Made by a program: the position numbers and the translations under genes
The notes under the pieces: generated by a model
What the model was told of the DNA's origin: nothing
What the model saw: the letters and a program-made list of their open reading frames with translations, nothing else
Database searches by the model: none
Origin: Bathymodiolus thermophilus thioautotrophic gill symbiont
GTDB lineage: Bacteria > Pseudomonadota > Gammaproteobacteria > PS1 > Pseudothioglobaceae
Direction: 5' to 3'
Assembly (NCBI RefSeq): GCF_003711265.1
Contig: NZ_CP024634.1
Span: forward strand, 310,001-374,000
Length of the DNA stretch: 64,000 nucleotides
In this document: positions 10,175 to 18,603 of the stretch, piece by piece
How positions within the stretch are numbered: position 1 is the stretch's first letter
Layout: the number at the start of each line of letters is the position of its first letter

Positions 10175-10223
10175 GTTACTTTTTCGGCGTAAAATCCCCT
10201 TATTTTATACATTAAATGAAGTT

Positions 10224-10580
10224 ATGAAAAACGAAGCGACAGGATTAAAACGAATTGTTAGTGCATTTGGATTTTCGATGCAAGGGTTAAAGGCTTGTTA
10301 TCGGTCGGAGGCGGCTTTTAGGCAAGAGGTATGGCTCAGTGTTGTTTTAATTCCTTTGGCGTTTTTTCTTACAGAGTCTGCTGTTGATAGAGTGTTGTTA
10401 ATTATGCCTGTATTTTTGGTGTTAATTGTTGAGATACTTAATTCTGCTATTGAATCGGTGGTAGATAGGATTGGTGATGAATATCATGTGCTTTCAGGTG
10501 TGGCAAAGGATATGGGTTCAGCGGCGGTGTGGTTGTCATTAATGCTACTTATTGCAATATGGTTGATTATTCTCATTTAG
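10224..10580 (+). CDS. dgkA: Diacylglycerol kinase
   Basis: The 118-aa integral membrane enzyme (E. coli DgkA 122 aa) phosphorylates diacylglycerol to phosphatidate, recycling lipid from envelope glucan synthesis. The signature EILNSAIESVVDRIGDEYH with the catalytic Glu and the following GVAKDMGSAAV is almost the E. coli sequence. Three membrane segments are predicted. The ATG at 10224 is preferred: an upstream in-frame ATG at 10164 would add 20 residues with no family match and lies inside a repeat. The end overlaps birA by 22 bp, so the two are translationally linked. Confidence 0.96.
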   Translation: MKNEATGLKRIVSAFGFSMQGLKACYRSEAAFRQEVWLSVVLIPLAFFLTESAVDRVLLIMPVFLVLIVEILNSAIESVVDRIGDEYHVLSGVAKDMGSAAVWLSLMLLIAIWLIILI

Positions 10581-11311
10581 AAAATTATTTGAGTGATGAG
10601 GTTGAATGCTTTGTTTTTGATTCAATACCTAGTACCAATGGTTATCTTTCATCCTTAGCATTTTCACTGAAAACACAAGTTTGCATTGCTGCGCAACAAA
10701 CGCAAGGCAAGGGGCAACATAATAGACAGTGGTTAAGTGGCAAGGATAGTAGCGTTTTGCTGTCTATTCGTAGGGTGTTTTCGGTGGATGTTAATTTGAA
10801 TGGATTAAGTTTGATGGTGGGTTTGGCATTGGTTGAAGTGTTAAAAAAATATGGTGTTACTGAGGCGCAACTCAAATGGCCGAATGATGTTTATTATCAG
10901 GGCAAAAAGTTAGCGGGAATTTTGATTGAAAATGTCATACAAAAACATAACCAATCCGTGGTAATTGGCATTGGTGTTAATGTTAATGTGGATATTGATT
11001 GTCAAACGCCGTGGACAGATTTGCATTCAATCAATGGGCAAAAATCTATCAATCAATTTAACTTGACCAAAGATTTGATCAATACAGTATTACAATTTTG
11101 CCAATTTTTTGAACGCAGTGGTTTTTCTTATTTTGCCAAACAGTGGGCGAATGTGGATTATTTACAAGGTAAACAAGTTCGTTATAAGGACAAAAATCGA
11201 GCCTTTTCGGGTGTGTGTTGTGGGGTGAATAATGAGGGTGTATTACTGGTTAAAACTGCAAAGGCGACTGAGTGGGTTTATTCATCTGAGTTTTTAAGTG
11301 TTGGTTGTTAG
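10559..11311 (+). CDS. birA: Biotin--protein ligase, catalytic-domain-only form
   Basis: The product forms biotinyl-AMP and transfers biotin to the acetyl-CoA carboxylase carrier protein. The nucleotide/biotin loop reads QQTQGKGQHNRQWLSGKDSS, followed by LKWPNDVYYQGKKLAGILIE and VIGIGVNVN, the canonical BirA motifs; a small C-terminal SH3-like domain ends the protein. At 250 aa there is no N-terminal helix-turn-helix, so it should not act as a biotin operon repressor like E. coli BirA. The ATG at 10559 overlaps the end of dgkA; a GTG at 10529 is an alternative. Confidence 0.93.
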   Translation: MVDYSHLENYLSDEVECFVFDSIPSTNGYLSSLAFSLKTQVCIAAQQTQGKGQHNRQWLSGKDSSVLLSIRRVFSVDVNLNGLSLMVGLALVEVLKKYGVTEAQLKWPNDVYYQGKKLAGILIENVIQKHNQSVVIGIGVNVNVDIDCQTPWTDLHSINGQKSINQFNLTKDLINTVLQFCQFFERSGFSYFAKQWANVDYLQGKQVRYKDKNRAFSGVCCGVNNEGVLLVKTAKATEWVYSSEFLSVGC

Positions 11312-11502
11312 ATTGGTATTGATGATAAAATTAACAATTATCTACCAGTTTACACTTAAGGGAGCCTTAAAAAGCCCAGCATGATTTATGAAACACATAA
11401 AACAGCACTTTTCTAATGCCACACAACAGTTCTTGGTGAGGGTTTATCCAAAAACTCAGCAAATGACTGGCCATTCTTCGCATTTTTGGAGACTTGTTTA
11501 AA

Positions 11503-12231
11503 ATGCCTGCACAGTATTCACTGCAAATCGTCAATATTAGCAAATCTTATTCAGGAAGAAAGGTCGTTGCAGATGTTTCATTCCTAGTGAAAAGTGGTGA
11601 AGTGGTAGGGTTATTAGGGCCAAATGGTGCTGGAAAAACCACTTGTTTTTATATTGCTTGTGGATTGGTAAAAACCGATTTAGGGCAAGTGGTCTTAAAT
11701 AATCAGAGAATTGACCATTTGCCAATGTATAAGCGTGCCAAACTGGGATTAGGTTACCTACCTCAAGAGCCTTCTATTTTTAGAAAATTATCCGTTGAAG
11801 ATAATATTATGGCAGTGCTAGAACTTAATGATGTTTTGGATAAGAGCGCTAGAAAAGAACGCCTAGAAGATTTGTTAATGGAATTTCATATTACCCACAT
11901 TCGCCATCTTGATGGATTAAGTTTGTCTGGTGGTGAAAGGCGTCGTGTAGAAATTGCTAGAGCGTTGGCAATGAATCCGAAATTTATCTTATTAGACGAA
12001 CCTTTTGCAGGTGTTGACCCAATTTCTGTGAGTGATATACAGCAAATTATTTATCATTTAAAGAGAAAAAATATTGGGGTTTTGATCACCGACCATAATT
12101 ATCGAGAAACATTGGATACTTGTGATCGTTCCTATGTGTTGCACGGTGGCGTGATTATTGCCGAAGGGGATAAAGAGAAAATTTTGGACAACAACAAAGT
12201 GCGTGAAGTTTATTTGGGTGAGCGTGATTAA
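11503..12231 (+). CDS. lptB: LPS export ABC transporter ATP-binding protein
   Basis: The 242-aa cytoplasmic ATPase of the LptB2FG complex drives lipopolysaccharide to the outer membrane. Walker [11 protein letters not shown]-loop LPQEPSIFR, signature [15 protein letters not shown], Walker [14 protein letters not shown] and the switch histidine in [10 protein letters not shown] are all intact; the last is typical of LptB. The ATG at 11503 is preceded by GGAG. The lptA/lptC genes that often precede it are not in the 190 bp upstream. The 3' end overlaps tsaD. Confidence 0.95.
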   Translation: MPAQYSLQIVNISKSYSGRKVVADVSFLVKSGEVVGLLGPNGAGKTTCFYIACGLVKTDLGQVVLNNQRIDHLPMYKRAKLGLGYLPQEPSIFRKLSVEDNIMAVLELNDVLDKSARKERLEDLLMEFHITHIRHLDGLSLSGGERRRVEIARALAMNPKFILLDEPFAGVDPISVSDIQQIIYHLKRKNIGVLITDHNYRETLDTCDRSYVLHGGVIIAEGDKEKILDNNKVREVYLGERD

Positions 12232-13252
12232 ATTTATTACATTAGGAATAGAAAGTTCTTGTGATGAAACAGGCATTGGCTTGTACTCACAACAACATGG
12301 ATTGATTGCACATCAATTATTTTCTCAAGTTGAAATTCATCAAGAATATGGTGGCGTTGTGCCAGAATTGGCATCTCGTGACCATATACAGCGTGTTTTG
12401 CCACTTATTAAAGCCGTGCTTAAAGAGGCTAAAATAAAACTTACTGACATTGATGCCATTGCCTATACCGCTGGACCAGGTTTGGCAGGGGCGTTGTTGG
12501 TTGGCAGTGCGGTGGCAAAATCTTTGGCTTGGAGTCTCAAGATTCCCGTATTGGGCGTTCACCACATGGAAGGACACTTACTGGCACCACTCCTGGAAGA
12601 AACTCAGCCCAAATTCCCTTTTGTGGCGTTGTTGGTTTCTGGTGGACATACAATGCTAGTTGATGTTGAGGCAATCGGGCAATACAAAATTCTAGGCGAG
12701 TCTTTGGATGATGCAGTGGGCGAGGCATTTGATAAAACGGCTAAGATTTTAGGTTTGGGCTATCCGGGTGGCCCAGCATTAGCCACACTTGCCGAACAAG
12801 GCACCGAAGGGACTTTTACATTCCCTAGGCCAATGATTGATAGACCCGGACTGGAATTTAGTTTTAGCGGTTTAAAAACATTTGCACGCAACACTTTTGC
12901 TAAACACCCAAACGAAAAAGCAGACATTGCCAAAGCCTTTGAAGTGGCTGCCACACAAACGCTTATGATTAAATGCAGAAGGGCGCTAGAGCAAACAGGA
13001 CGAACAACGCTTGTAGTGGCAGGGGGCGTTAGTGCGAATTTGTCCCTACGCAAAGAATTGAACCACATGGGTAAGAAAATAGGGGCCACTGTTTTTTATC
13101 CAAGGCAAGAATTTTGCACTGACAATGGGGCAATGATAGCCTTAGTTGGGCATTTTCGCCTTAGTTGTGGACAACATGACAACCATCATGAAATCAACAT
13201 CAAGCCCAGGTGGAATTTAGAGGAGTTAACCCACATTGAGCAAATTAAGTAA
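12224..13252 (+). CDS. tsaD: tRNA N6-threonylcarbamoyladenosine transferase TsaD
   Basis: The 342-aa catalytic subunit installs t6A at position 37 of ANN-decoding tRNAs (with TsaB, TsaE, TsaC). ASKHA-fold motifs visible: [17 protein letters not shown] at the N-terminus, the metal-binding HHMEGH, and SGGHT. The GTG at 12224 gives [16 protein letters not shown], matching the family start; GTG at 12218 is an alternative. Both overlap the end of lptB by 8-14 bp. The 3' end overlaps comM by 17 bp, making a tight lptB-tsaD-comM unit. Confidence 0.96.
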   Translation: MIKFITLGIESSCDETGIGLYSQQHGLIAHQLFSQVEIHQEYGGVVPELASRDHIQRVLPLIKAVLKEAKIKLTDIDAIAYTAGPGLAGALLVGSAVAKSLAWSLKIPVLGVHHMEGHLLAPLLEETQPKFPFVALLVSGGHTMLVDVEAIGQYKILGESLDDAVGEAFDKTAKILGLGYPGGPALATLAEQGTEGTFTFPRPMIDRPGLEFSFSGLKTFARNTFAKHPNEKADIAKAFEVAATQTLMIKCRRALEQTGRTTLVVAGGVSANLSLRKELNHMGKKIGATVFYPRQEFCTDNGAMIALVGHFRLSCGQHDNHHEINIKPRWNLEELTHIEQIK

Positions 13253-14744
13253 ACTGTTTACCCGTGCATCAACAGGGCTTGATGCGCCATTGGTTACTAT
13301 TGAAGTACATATTTCAAGTGGTTTGCCCGGATTTTCCATCGTTGGACTGCCTGAAGGCGCAGTGCGTGAAAGCAAAGACCGAGTTCGTAGCGCCATTATG
13401 ACCTCAAAATTCAAATTCCCCAAAGGACGAATTACCGTGAGTCTCGCCCCTGCAAATTTACCCAAAAGCGGCGGTAGATATGATTTGCCCATTGCCATTG
13501 GGCTGCTAATAGCCTCTGAACAAATCAAACCCAATATTAACATCAATGCATTTGAATTTTACGGTGAACTGGGTTTAGACGGCTCACTTCGGGCAACTGA
13601 AGGACTGTTACCAGCCATTATTGCCAGCAGTCAAGCCAAGCATTGTCTTATTTTACCAAGTCAAAACTCAGACCAATATACACTGGTAAATGAAGCAATT
13701 ATTTACCCATGCACACACCTACTTAAAGTATGCGAGTTCCTACAAGGCGTTAGTAATGTTGATAAATTAGTCCATAATTTAACCGACAATCAACCCATTT
13801 ATCACAATGATTTCTCCCAAGTTAAAGGACAATATCACGCCAAGCGCGCCCTAGAAATTGCCGCTAGTGGCGGACACAATTTACTGTTAGTCGGCCCACC
13901 CGGATCAGGCAAAACCATGTTGTCAGAACGCCTCCCTTCAATTATGCCACCCCTCAGCACCGACAAAGCCCTAGAACGCGCCTCAATTTACTCAATCGCC
14001 AACAAACCCTTAGACATAACCCAACTAAAAGTTCGCTCATTCCGTAGCCCCCACCACTCATCCTCAGCCGTCGCCCTAGTCGGTGGCGGCTCAAATCCCA
14101 AACCAGGGGAAATTTCACTCGCCCACGAAGGCGTGCTATTTTTAGACGAATTACCCGAATTTCCTCGAAGCGTCTTAGAAGCTTTACGCCAACCCCTAGA
14201 AAACGGCAAAATCCACCTGTCCCGTGCCGCCCAACAAACCACCTTCCCCGCCAATTTCCAACTCATCGGTGCCATGAATCCTTGCCCCTGCGGTTTTTAT
14301 GGCAACGGCACCGCAAAATGCCACTGCACCAGCGACCAAATCGACCGCTATAAAAACAAAATCTCAGGCCCTTTATTAGACCGAATTGATATGCTTTTGA
14401 CCGTGCCACCCCTGCCTAAAGAAATCTTACTTAATCAAAATACCGACAATGTCGAAAACAGCGAAACCATTAGAACAAGAGTCATTAACGCACACAACAT
14501 CCAACTCAAACGCCAAGCCAAATCCAACGACAAACTTGCCCCCGATGAAATTGAAAAATTCACCAACCTCAACCAAGACAACAAACAACTACTCTCCAGC
14601 GTTATAGACAAACTCAGCCTCTCAGCTCGTGCTTATCACCGAATTTTAAAAGTTGCTAGAACAATTGCCGATTTAGAGAATAGCGAAACAGTTGACAAAG
14701 CCCATTTAATTGAAGCGATAGGGTATCGGCGGTTTGATAATTAG
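13236..14744 (+). CDS. comM: Mg-chelatase-like AAA+ ATPase ComM (YifB)
   Basis: The 502-aa ring helicase promotes branch migration during natural transformation in known homologues. The N-terminal Lon-like domain has [20 protein letters not shown] and [13 protein letters not shown]-type sequence (here [15 protein letters not shown]). The AAA+ core has Walker [10 protein letters not shown] and Walker [13 protein letters not shown] zinc-finger-like [18 protein letters not shown] follows. The TTG start at 13236 fits the family N-terminus. Codon use shifts to C-rich third positions in its second half compared with neighbouring genes. Its presence hints that the organism or its ancestor could take up DNA. 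Confidence 0.95.
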   Translation: MSKLSKLFTRASTGLDAPLVTIEVHISSGLPGFSIVGLPEGAVRESKDRVRSAIMTSKFKFPKGRITVSLAPANLPKSGGRYDLPIAIGLLIASEQIKPNININAFEFYGELGLDGSLRATEGLLPAIIASSQAKHCLILPSQNSDQYTLVNEAIIYPCTHLLKVCEFLQGVSNVDKLVHNLTDNQPIYHNDFSQVKGQYHAKRALEIAASGGHNLLLVGPPGSGKTMLSERLPSIMPPLSTDKALERASIYSIANKPLDITQLKVRSFRSPHHSSSAVALVGGGSNPKPGEISLAHEGVLFLDELPEFPRSVLEALRQPLENGKIHLSRAAQQTTFPANFQLIGAMNPCPCGFYGNGTAKCHCTSDQIDRYKNKISGPLLDRIDMLLTVPPLPKEILLNQNTDNVENSETIRTRVINAHNIQLKRQAKSNDKLAPDEIEKFTNLNQDNKQLLSSVIDKLSLSARAYHRILKVARTIADLENSETVDKAHLIEAIGYRRFDN

Positions 14745-14783
14745 AATTGTGAAAACTGAAACTATAGCTTACAATTATTATTA

Positions 14784-14944
14784 GAGACCTTTACATAAAT
14801 ATAGATGATTAGCAAAATTCAATTTTTGCCCACTTGGTGATTTTCTTAAACCTTGTCCTAGCAGGGCTAAGGCTGGGTTTAAAAAATTACCAAGTGGGTG
14901 AAAAGTGGATTGTTGATGATTATTTATATTTATGCAAAGGCCTC
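14784..14944 (-). repeat. Family A palindromic element, inverted orientation
   Basis: The 161-bp copy has ends GAGACCTTTACATAAATAT and ATATTTATGCAAAGGCCTC. Its interior is the reverse complement of the copies at 6080, 17243 and 30178. It abuts a decayed gene that begins right after its right end. Confidence 0.9.
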
Positions 14945-15646
14945 TTATAATAAAACTTTTGAATCTATATCTGATAAAAATGATATTAACAGTCGTATTA
15001 GTATTGAAAATAACCGCTTAAAACTCAGTCCACAAAGTTTAGATAATGTTTGGTTATTAGCAAAAATTCGACAGCAATTACTTCGTTATCAGCAGATATT
15101 GAGTTTGTTCCTAAGGCCAAAATAAATCATTTAGGACTAGAAATAGAATTAAATGACGGTAAGTGGATTGAGCGTTTTCGTATTATTATTGCCTATGGGA
15201 TTAATTATTGTGATACACAAATGCCCTCCTGTGTTGGCATTACTTTCGATTTAGTAGGGGTTACCTATAAAGGAGTGGATTACACAAGGGAGGCATTCAA
15301 TGGGAATGCCACCTTGTATCAGAGCAGTAATCGCCCTGAATCAGAAAAATATATACCACCACCAGGTTCTTTTAAAGCTAATTTCACTATTGAATTAGAC
15401 AAAACGGCTAAAAAAGTTGTTATCAAATATGGCAATAAAGGTTATTTTGACATTAGTAAATTATTTATCGACTTTAGTCAATTGCAAGCCAATTTTTTCA
15501 TCAAAACGCAAGGTCGGGAAAATAGCGACAAATCAGTCTTTGTGGACAATGTTAAAGTCAACGGATAAGACTTTGATGATTTTTCCACCCCAACGCTAGA
15601 TAGCACTAAATGGAAAATAGGTAAGTTTTCTTATAGAGGATATTAA
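14945..15646 (+). pseudogene. Decayed gene for a beta-rich (lectin/glucanase-like) protein
   Basis: Coding sequence resumes at the MITE edge as NKTFESISDKNDINSRISIE, shifts frame near 15050 (first frame up to LSPQSLDNVW, second from SKNSTAITSLSADIEFVPKA), and runs to an in-frame TAA at 15566. The same frame then continues as DFDDFSTPTLDSTKWKIGKF before the stop at 15644. The phrase DDFSTPTLDSTKW resembles the start of concanavalin-like lectin/glucanase domains. The rest is strand-rich with no start codon of its own. One frameshift, one internal stop and a MITE at the 5' border mark it as dead. The parent function is unknown. Confidence 0.6.
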
Positions 15647-15655
15647 AATATGCCC

Positions 15656-15805
15656 AACCGCCAAATCTGTTAAAAACACCTCCACTTTATTTTCAACACC
15701 CACAAACAACTCACCCCTATCCTGCATTTGAGAAAATTTGATAAACCGCTTCACCCAATCGCAATAACTATTCTCAGTTTTATAAACATAACTCATCCGC
15801 TGCAT
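15656..15805 (-). pseudogene. Remnant of an integron-type tyrosine recombinase (N-terminal core-binding domain)
   Basis: About 50 codons on the minus strand read MSYVYKTENSYCDWVKRFIK then ELFVGVENKVEVFLTDLAV. This is the SAM-like core-binding domain of IntI-type integrases, where R/H-YS-x-R-TE-x-AY-x-x-W-x-R-RFI and EVE-x-FLT-x-LAV are the usual pattern. The frame extends a little upstream (STNAGAMQRM). The catalytic domain with the R-H-R-Y residues is entirely missing, so this is a relic. No attC-like array was recognised beside it. Confidence 0.65.
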
Positions 15806-15988
15806 CGCCCCCGCATTTGTTGAATAATTGGCTTTTTATCTGTTAACATCTATCCTTTGAATTTTGTATAAATTTTTTACCCTGATATTAACTACTAGGT
15901 AATGATTAAATTTTGTCTTAAAAATAGAAAGGGCTTTATTGTTTTTTACAGATTATATTTTTAACACAGAGTATCAAGGAGTATGATT

Positions 15989-16726
15989 ATGACAATAAAG
16001 AAAGTTTTTAACAAAAAAAATTTTACTGATAATGCAGGAAGTAACAAAGTCTCTTCTTTTAAAACAGATTTAGGTGTTGATAATGGTTGGGTAGTTGACA
16101 CATACTGGGCATTGTCAGATGCCCAAGAAATAAATATTTTTAATGCTAATTTGACGGTGCCACAGCCACCCAAAGATAAAGAAAATCAAGTCATATTTTT
16201 ATTTACGGGCTTGCAAGATCAAAAAGGAAGCTTTCTAAACAACCACATATTACAGCCAGTTTTGCAATGGGGTAAAAGCCTTGTGGGTGGCGGGCAATAT
16301 TGGTCAATTGCTTCTTGGTATGTTGGCCTTACAACAATTTCCGTATCAGAGTTATTACCCGTTAATCCAGGTGATTTAATTACAACAAAGATAAGCGGTG
16401 TTTACAATGATGAAAGCAAGTTATATAACTATGATTGCTCTATAGAATCTAAAGACACCAATAGGTCTGTATTACATGTTTATTCCATCCCTAAGTTGCA
16501 GGAATTGGTAACTGCATTAGAGGTGTATGGTATTGATCAGTGTAGTCAGTATCCTGCTTCAGCAATGACAGAGTTTAATAATATATTAATTAATGGCAAA
16601 TTGACCCCAAATAATATTCCATGGGATATTTCAAAATCAATCACAGAGTGTGGGCAAGATATAAAGATAATTAGCGATGCTAGTAACAATGGTAGTATTA
16701 AAGTTATTTACCAAAAAGGAAGGTAA
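15989..16726 (+). CDS. Jelly-roll/lectin-like protein, function unknown
   Basis: The 245-aa product has an SD AAGGAG 7 bp before the ATG at 15989. It lacks a signal peptide. The centre, VIFLFTGLQDQKGSFLNN followed by ILQPVLQWGKS and QYWSIASWYVG, resembles a family of strand-rich proteins in bacteria and fungi with F-x-GLQ ... ILQPVLQWG (concanavalin/peptidase-G1-like fold as I remember it). This is a recall-based match. The N-terminus MTIKKVFNKKNFTDNAG is polar. It stands alone between relics of an integrase and of an unknown gene, in a stretch bounded by family A elements, so recent transfer is likely. Confidence 0.6.
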   Translation: MTIKKVFNKKNFTDNAGSNKVSSFKTDLGVDNGWVVDTYWALSDAQEINIFNANLTVPQPPKDKENQVIFLFTGLQDQKGSFLNNHILQPVLQWGKSLVGGGQYWSIASWYVGLTTISVSELLPVNPGDLITTKISGVYNDESKLYNYDCSIESKDTNRSVLHVYSIPKLQELVTALEVYGIDQCSQYPASAMTEFNNILINGKLTPNNIPWDISKSITECGQDIKIISDASNNGSIKVIYQKGR

Positions 16727-17229
16727 AGAAAAAATAATAAGAGGGCGCTGCCTTTTTTTTGGCTTTGACTTAAAAAAGGGTGGCACCCCTTATTTCCTTG
16801 AGCAGTTTGGCACGCCATTCTCTTCGGTGTTGCTTGATAATACCAGTGGAATATGACTTTCTCCCATAACAGTTTTGATAGTGCTATTGCTAAAAAAGCC
16901 ATACTTGTTATCAGTATTTTATAGTTGTGCAGTAGTTCAATCACACCTACCCAGGCACTCTCTACTGAGCGATCGTAGAGATTCAATTCAACTCTTCCTC
17001 GCTGTTTTGGGATTTGCTTGTCTCTTGCATTTTTTGAGCTTTCTATAGGTATATTTATTTCATACTCTAAATTAAAGGCTCCAGGTAGGCCATTAAAAGG
17101 GTGTCAACCACCACGAATAATGTTTTTATTGCCATTATCATTTTGGCATACTAAATAAAGATGGTCATTACTCCCATCAATATTAAATGGCACATCCACT
17201 TCTTTTGATTCAATATAAATTTTTCCCAT
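16708..17229 (-). pseudogene. Decayed gene of unknown family, one internal stop
   Basis: Reading from 17229: MGKIYIESKEVDVPFNIDGS, then HLYLVCQNDNGNKNIIRGG, an in-frame TGA at 17104-17106, and continuation in the same frame as HPFNGLPGAFNLEYEINIPI, RVELNLYDRSVESAWVGVIE and so on to 16708. Sequence continuity on both sides of the TGA indicates one gene broken by a nonsense mutation. The tail, rich in hydrophobic residues, may already be random. I recognise no family; the H-x-YLV ... IRGG pattern looks globular. Its start lies 14 bp from a family A element. Confidence 0.5.
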
Positions 17230-17242
17230 TTTTATTCTACTA

Positions 17243-17403
17243 GAGACCTCTGCATAAATATGAATAATCATCAAGAATCCACTTTTCACCCACTTGATAA
17301 TTTTTTAAACCCAGCCTTAGCTCTGCTAGGACAAGGTTTAAGAAAATTACCAATTGGGAAAAAATTGAATTTTGCTAATCATCCATATTTATGCAAAGGT
17401 CTC
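17243..17403 (+). repeat. Family A palindromic element with 5-bp target duplication
   Basis: The 161-bp copy has ends GAGACCTCTGCATAAATAT and ATATTTATGCAAAGGTCTC. The bases TACTA precede (17238-17242) and follow (17404-17408) it, a likely target-site duplication. Its right end touches the stop codon of the 17406 gene. Confidence 0.9.
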
Positions 17404-17405
17404 TA

Positions 17406-17759
17406 CTACTTGACCGTAATTTTTTTAACAATATTGTTTTGATCAAATTCAACTATTACTCTTCGTGCAACATCTAAATAAGCCATAGGGGCAAACCTAG
17501 AAAGTGCATCAAATGGAAGCGGGTAAAAATACACTTCTTGCTGTTTGCCCTTTAATTTCTTATATTTGTCATTTTTTGCTTTTTTTAAGTTCAATTTTGT
17601 TATGTTTGTAAATGGAAGTTTTAAAAACTTATTAACCTCATTTTGAAATTCTTCAAAAGCCTCTTTAGGTGCAACAGCACCAGTTCCTCTAATATACTTA
17701 TCAAATTGAGTTTTGTTCATCATGCCGACTGCGTCTCGTTTAAGGATTTTTTCCGCCAT
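17406..17759 (-). CDS. 117-aa soluble protein, function unknown
   Basis: The product starts MAEKILKRDAVGMMNKTQFD and ends FDQNNIVKKITVK. It is Lys-rich and mixed alpha/beta, with a notable KQQEVYFYPLPFDALSRFAP segment, and has no signal peptide or membrane helix. No family recognised. It lies 16 bp behind the 17776 gene on the same strand, so the two form a likely operon. A MITE inserted 2 bp after its stop codon, leaving the reading frame intact. Confidence 0.6.
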   Translation of the reverse strand: MAEKILKRDAVGMMNKTQFDKYIRGTGAVAPKEAFEEFQNEVNKFLKLPFTNITKLNLKKAKNDKYKKLKGKQQEVYFYPLPFDALSRFAPMAYLDVARRVIVEFDQNNIVKKITVK

Positions 17760-17775
17760 TTTTTTATCAAAAAGA

Positions 17776-18246
17776 CTAAAATATGGCGGTCTTTTTTTTG
17801 TCTAAAAACGCTTGATGACTGTATTTCCAATATGGGGTATGAATAATATATTTATTATCTTTATTAAACACCATTGAAAGTCCGATTAAGTAGTTTACTC
17901 CATCTTTAGTGGTGCATTTTCTACCAAGGGTTACATATTTAATTTTTGTATTTTTATCTTTAGCAAGCCAATCTGAGGCAATCTCTTTATATTTTTTATC
18001 AAACTCTTTCTCTAAATCAGTAATTTTTTCATATGAAATTTTATCACCATATTTTTCTTTAATATATTGTCTAAACACATTAGCATCTTCTGGTAAATCG
18101 CATAAACTATTCGTTTTTTGACTCTTATTAGCAGTTATTTTGGCGATTGATTGATTGGCATAAATTATCTCTGTTAAAGCAAATATAAACAAAAATACAA
18201 AAAAATAATTAAATCTAAAATGTGGCTTGCTTCTTGTAATTTTCAT
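17776..18246 (-). CDS. Exported 156-aa protein, function unknown
   Basis: The ATG at 18246 gives MKITRSKPHFRFNYFFVFLF IFALTEIIYA, a convincing signal peptide (or N-terminal anchor). An upstream in-frame start at 18411 would add 55 unconvincing residues. The mature part is charged, with a lone pair of cysteines (SLCDLPEDA and GRKCTTKDG) that could form a disulfide, and ends YSHQAFLDKKKTAIF. I recognise no family. With the 17406 gene it makes a two-gene unit that might encode a secreted protein and its partner, but nothing beyond arrangement supports this. Confidence 0.6.
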   Translation of the reverse strand: MKITRSKPHFRFNYFFVFLFIFALTEIIYANQSIAKITANKSQKTNSLCDLPEDANVFRQYIKEKYGDKISYEKITDLEKEFDKKYKEIASDWLAKDKNTKIKYVTLGRKCTTKDGVNYLIGLSMVFNKDNKYIIHTPYWKYSHQAFLDKKKTAIF

Positions 18247-18603
18247 TATTCTTTCAGTTTTGTTAAACAATATTTTCTGATTATACTCATTTTTTTTTGC
18301 AGGCATTTTTTTTAAAATTTTTATAAAAAATATCTGATTCAAAATTTCTGAAAGTCGAAAACACCCATAATTCTTATTAGTTCTTTGGTTGTTTTCTCTA
18401 TAAAACCCCAATAATTCCAGGCAACAATTTAATTTTTCTTATTTCGAAATCAGTAAACTGAACAAAAAATGCGTAAAAAGCGTAGGCTACTAGGGTGCTC
18501 TATAAGCAGAAATTTTAAAAAGTTGTTAAAAGTTTTTTGGAATGGCAAAATAATGTTACAATTTACAACAAAAGTTTAGAAAATAGGCGTAAGACTTGGT
18601 TAA

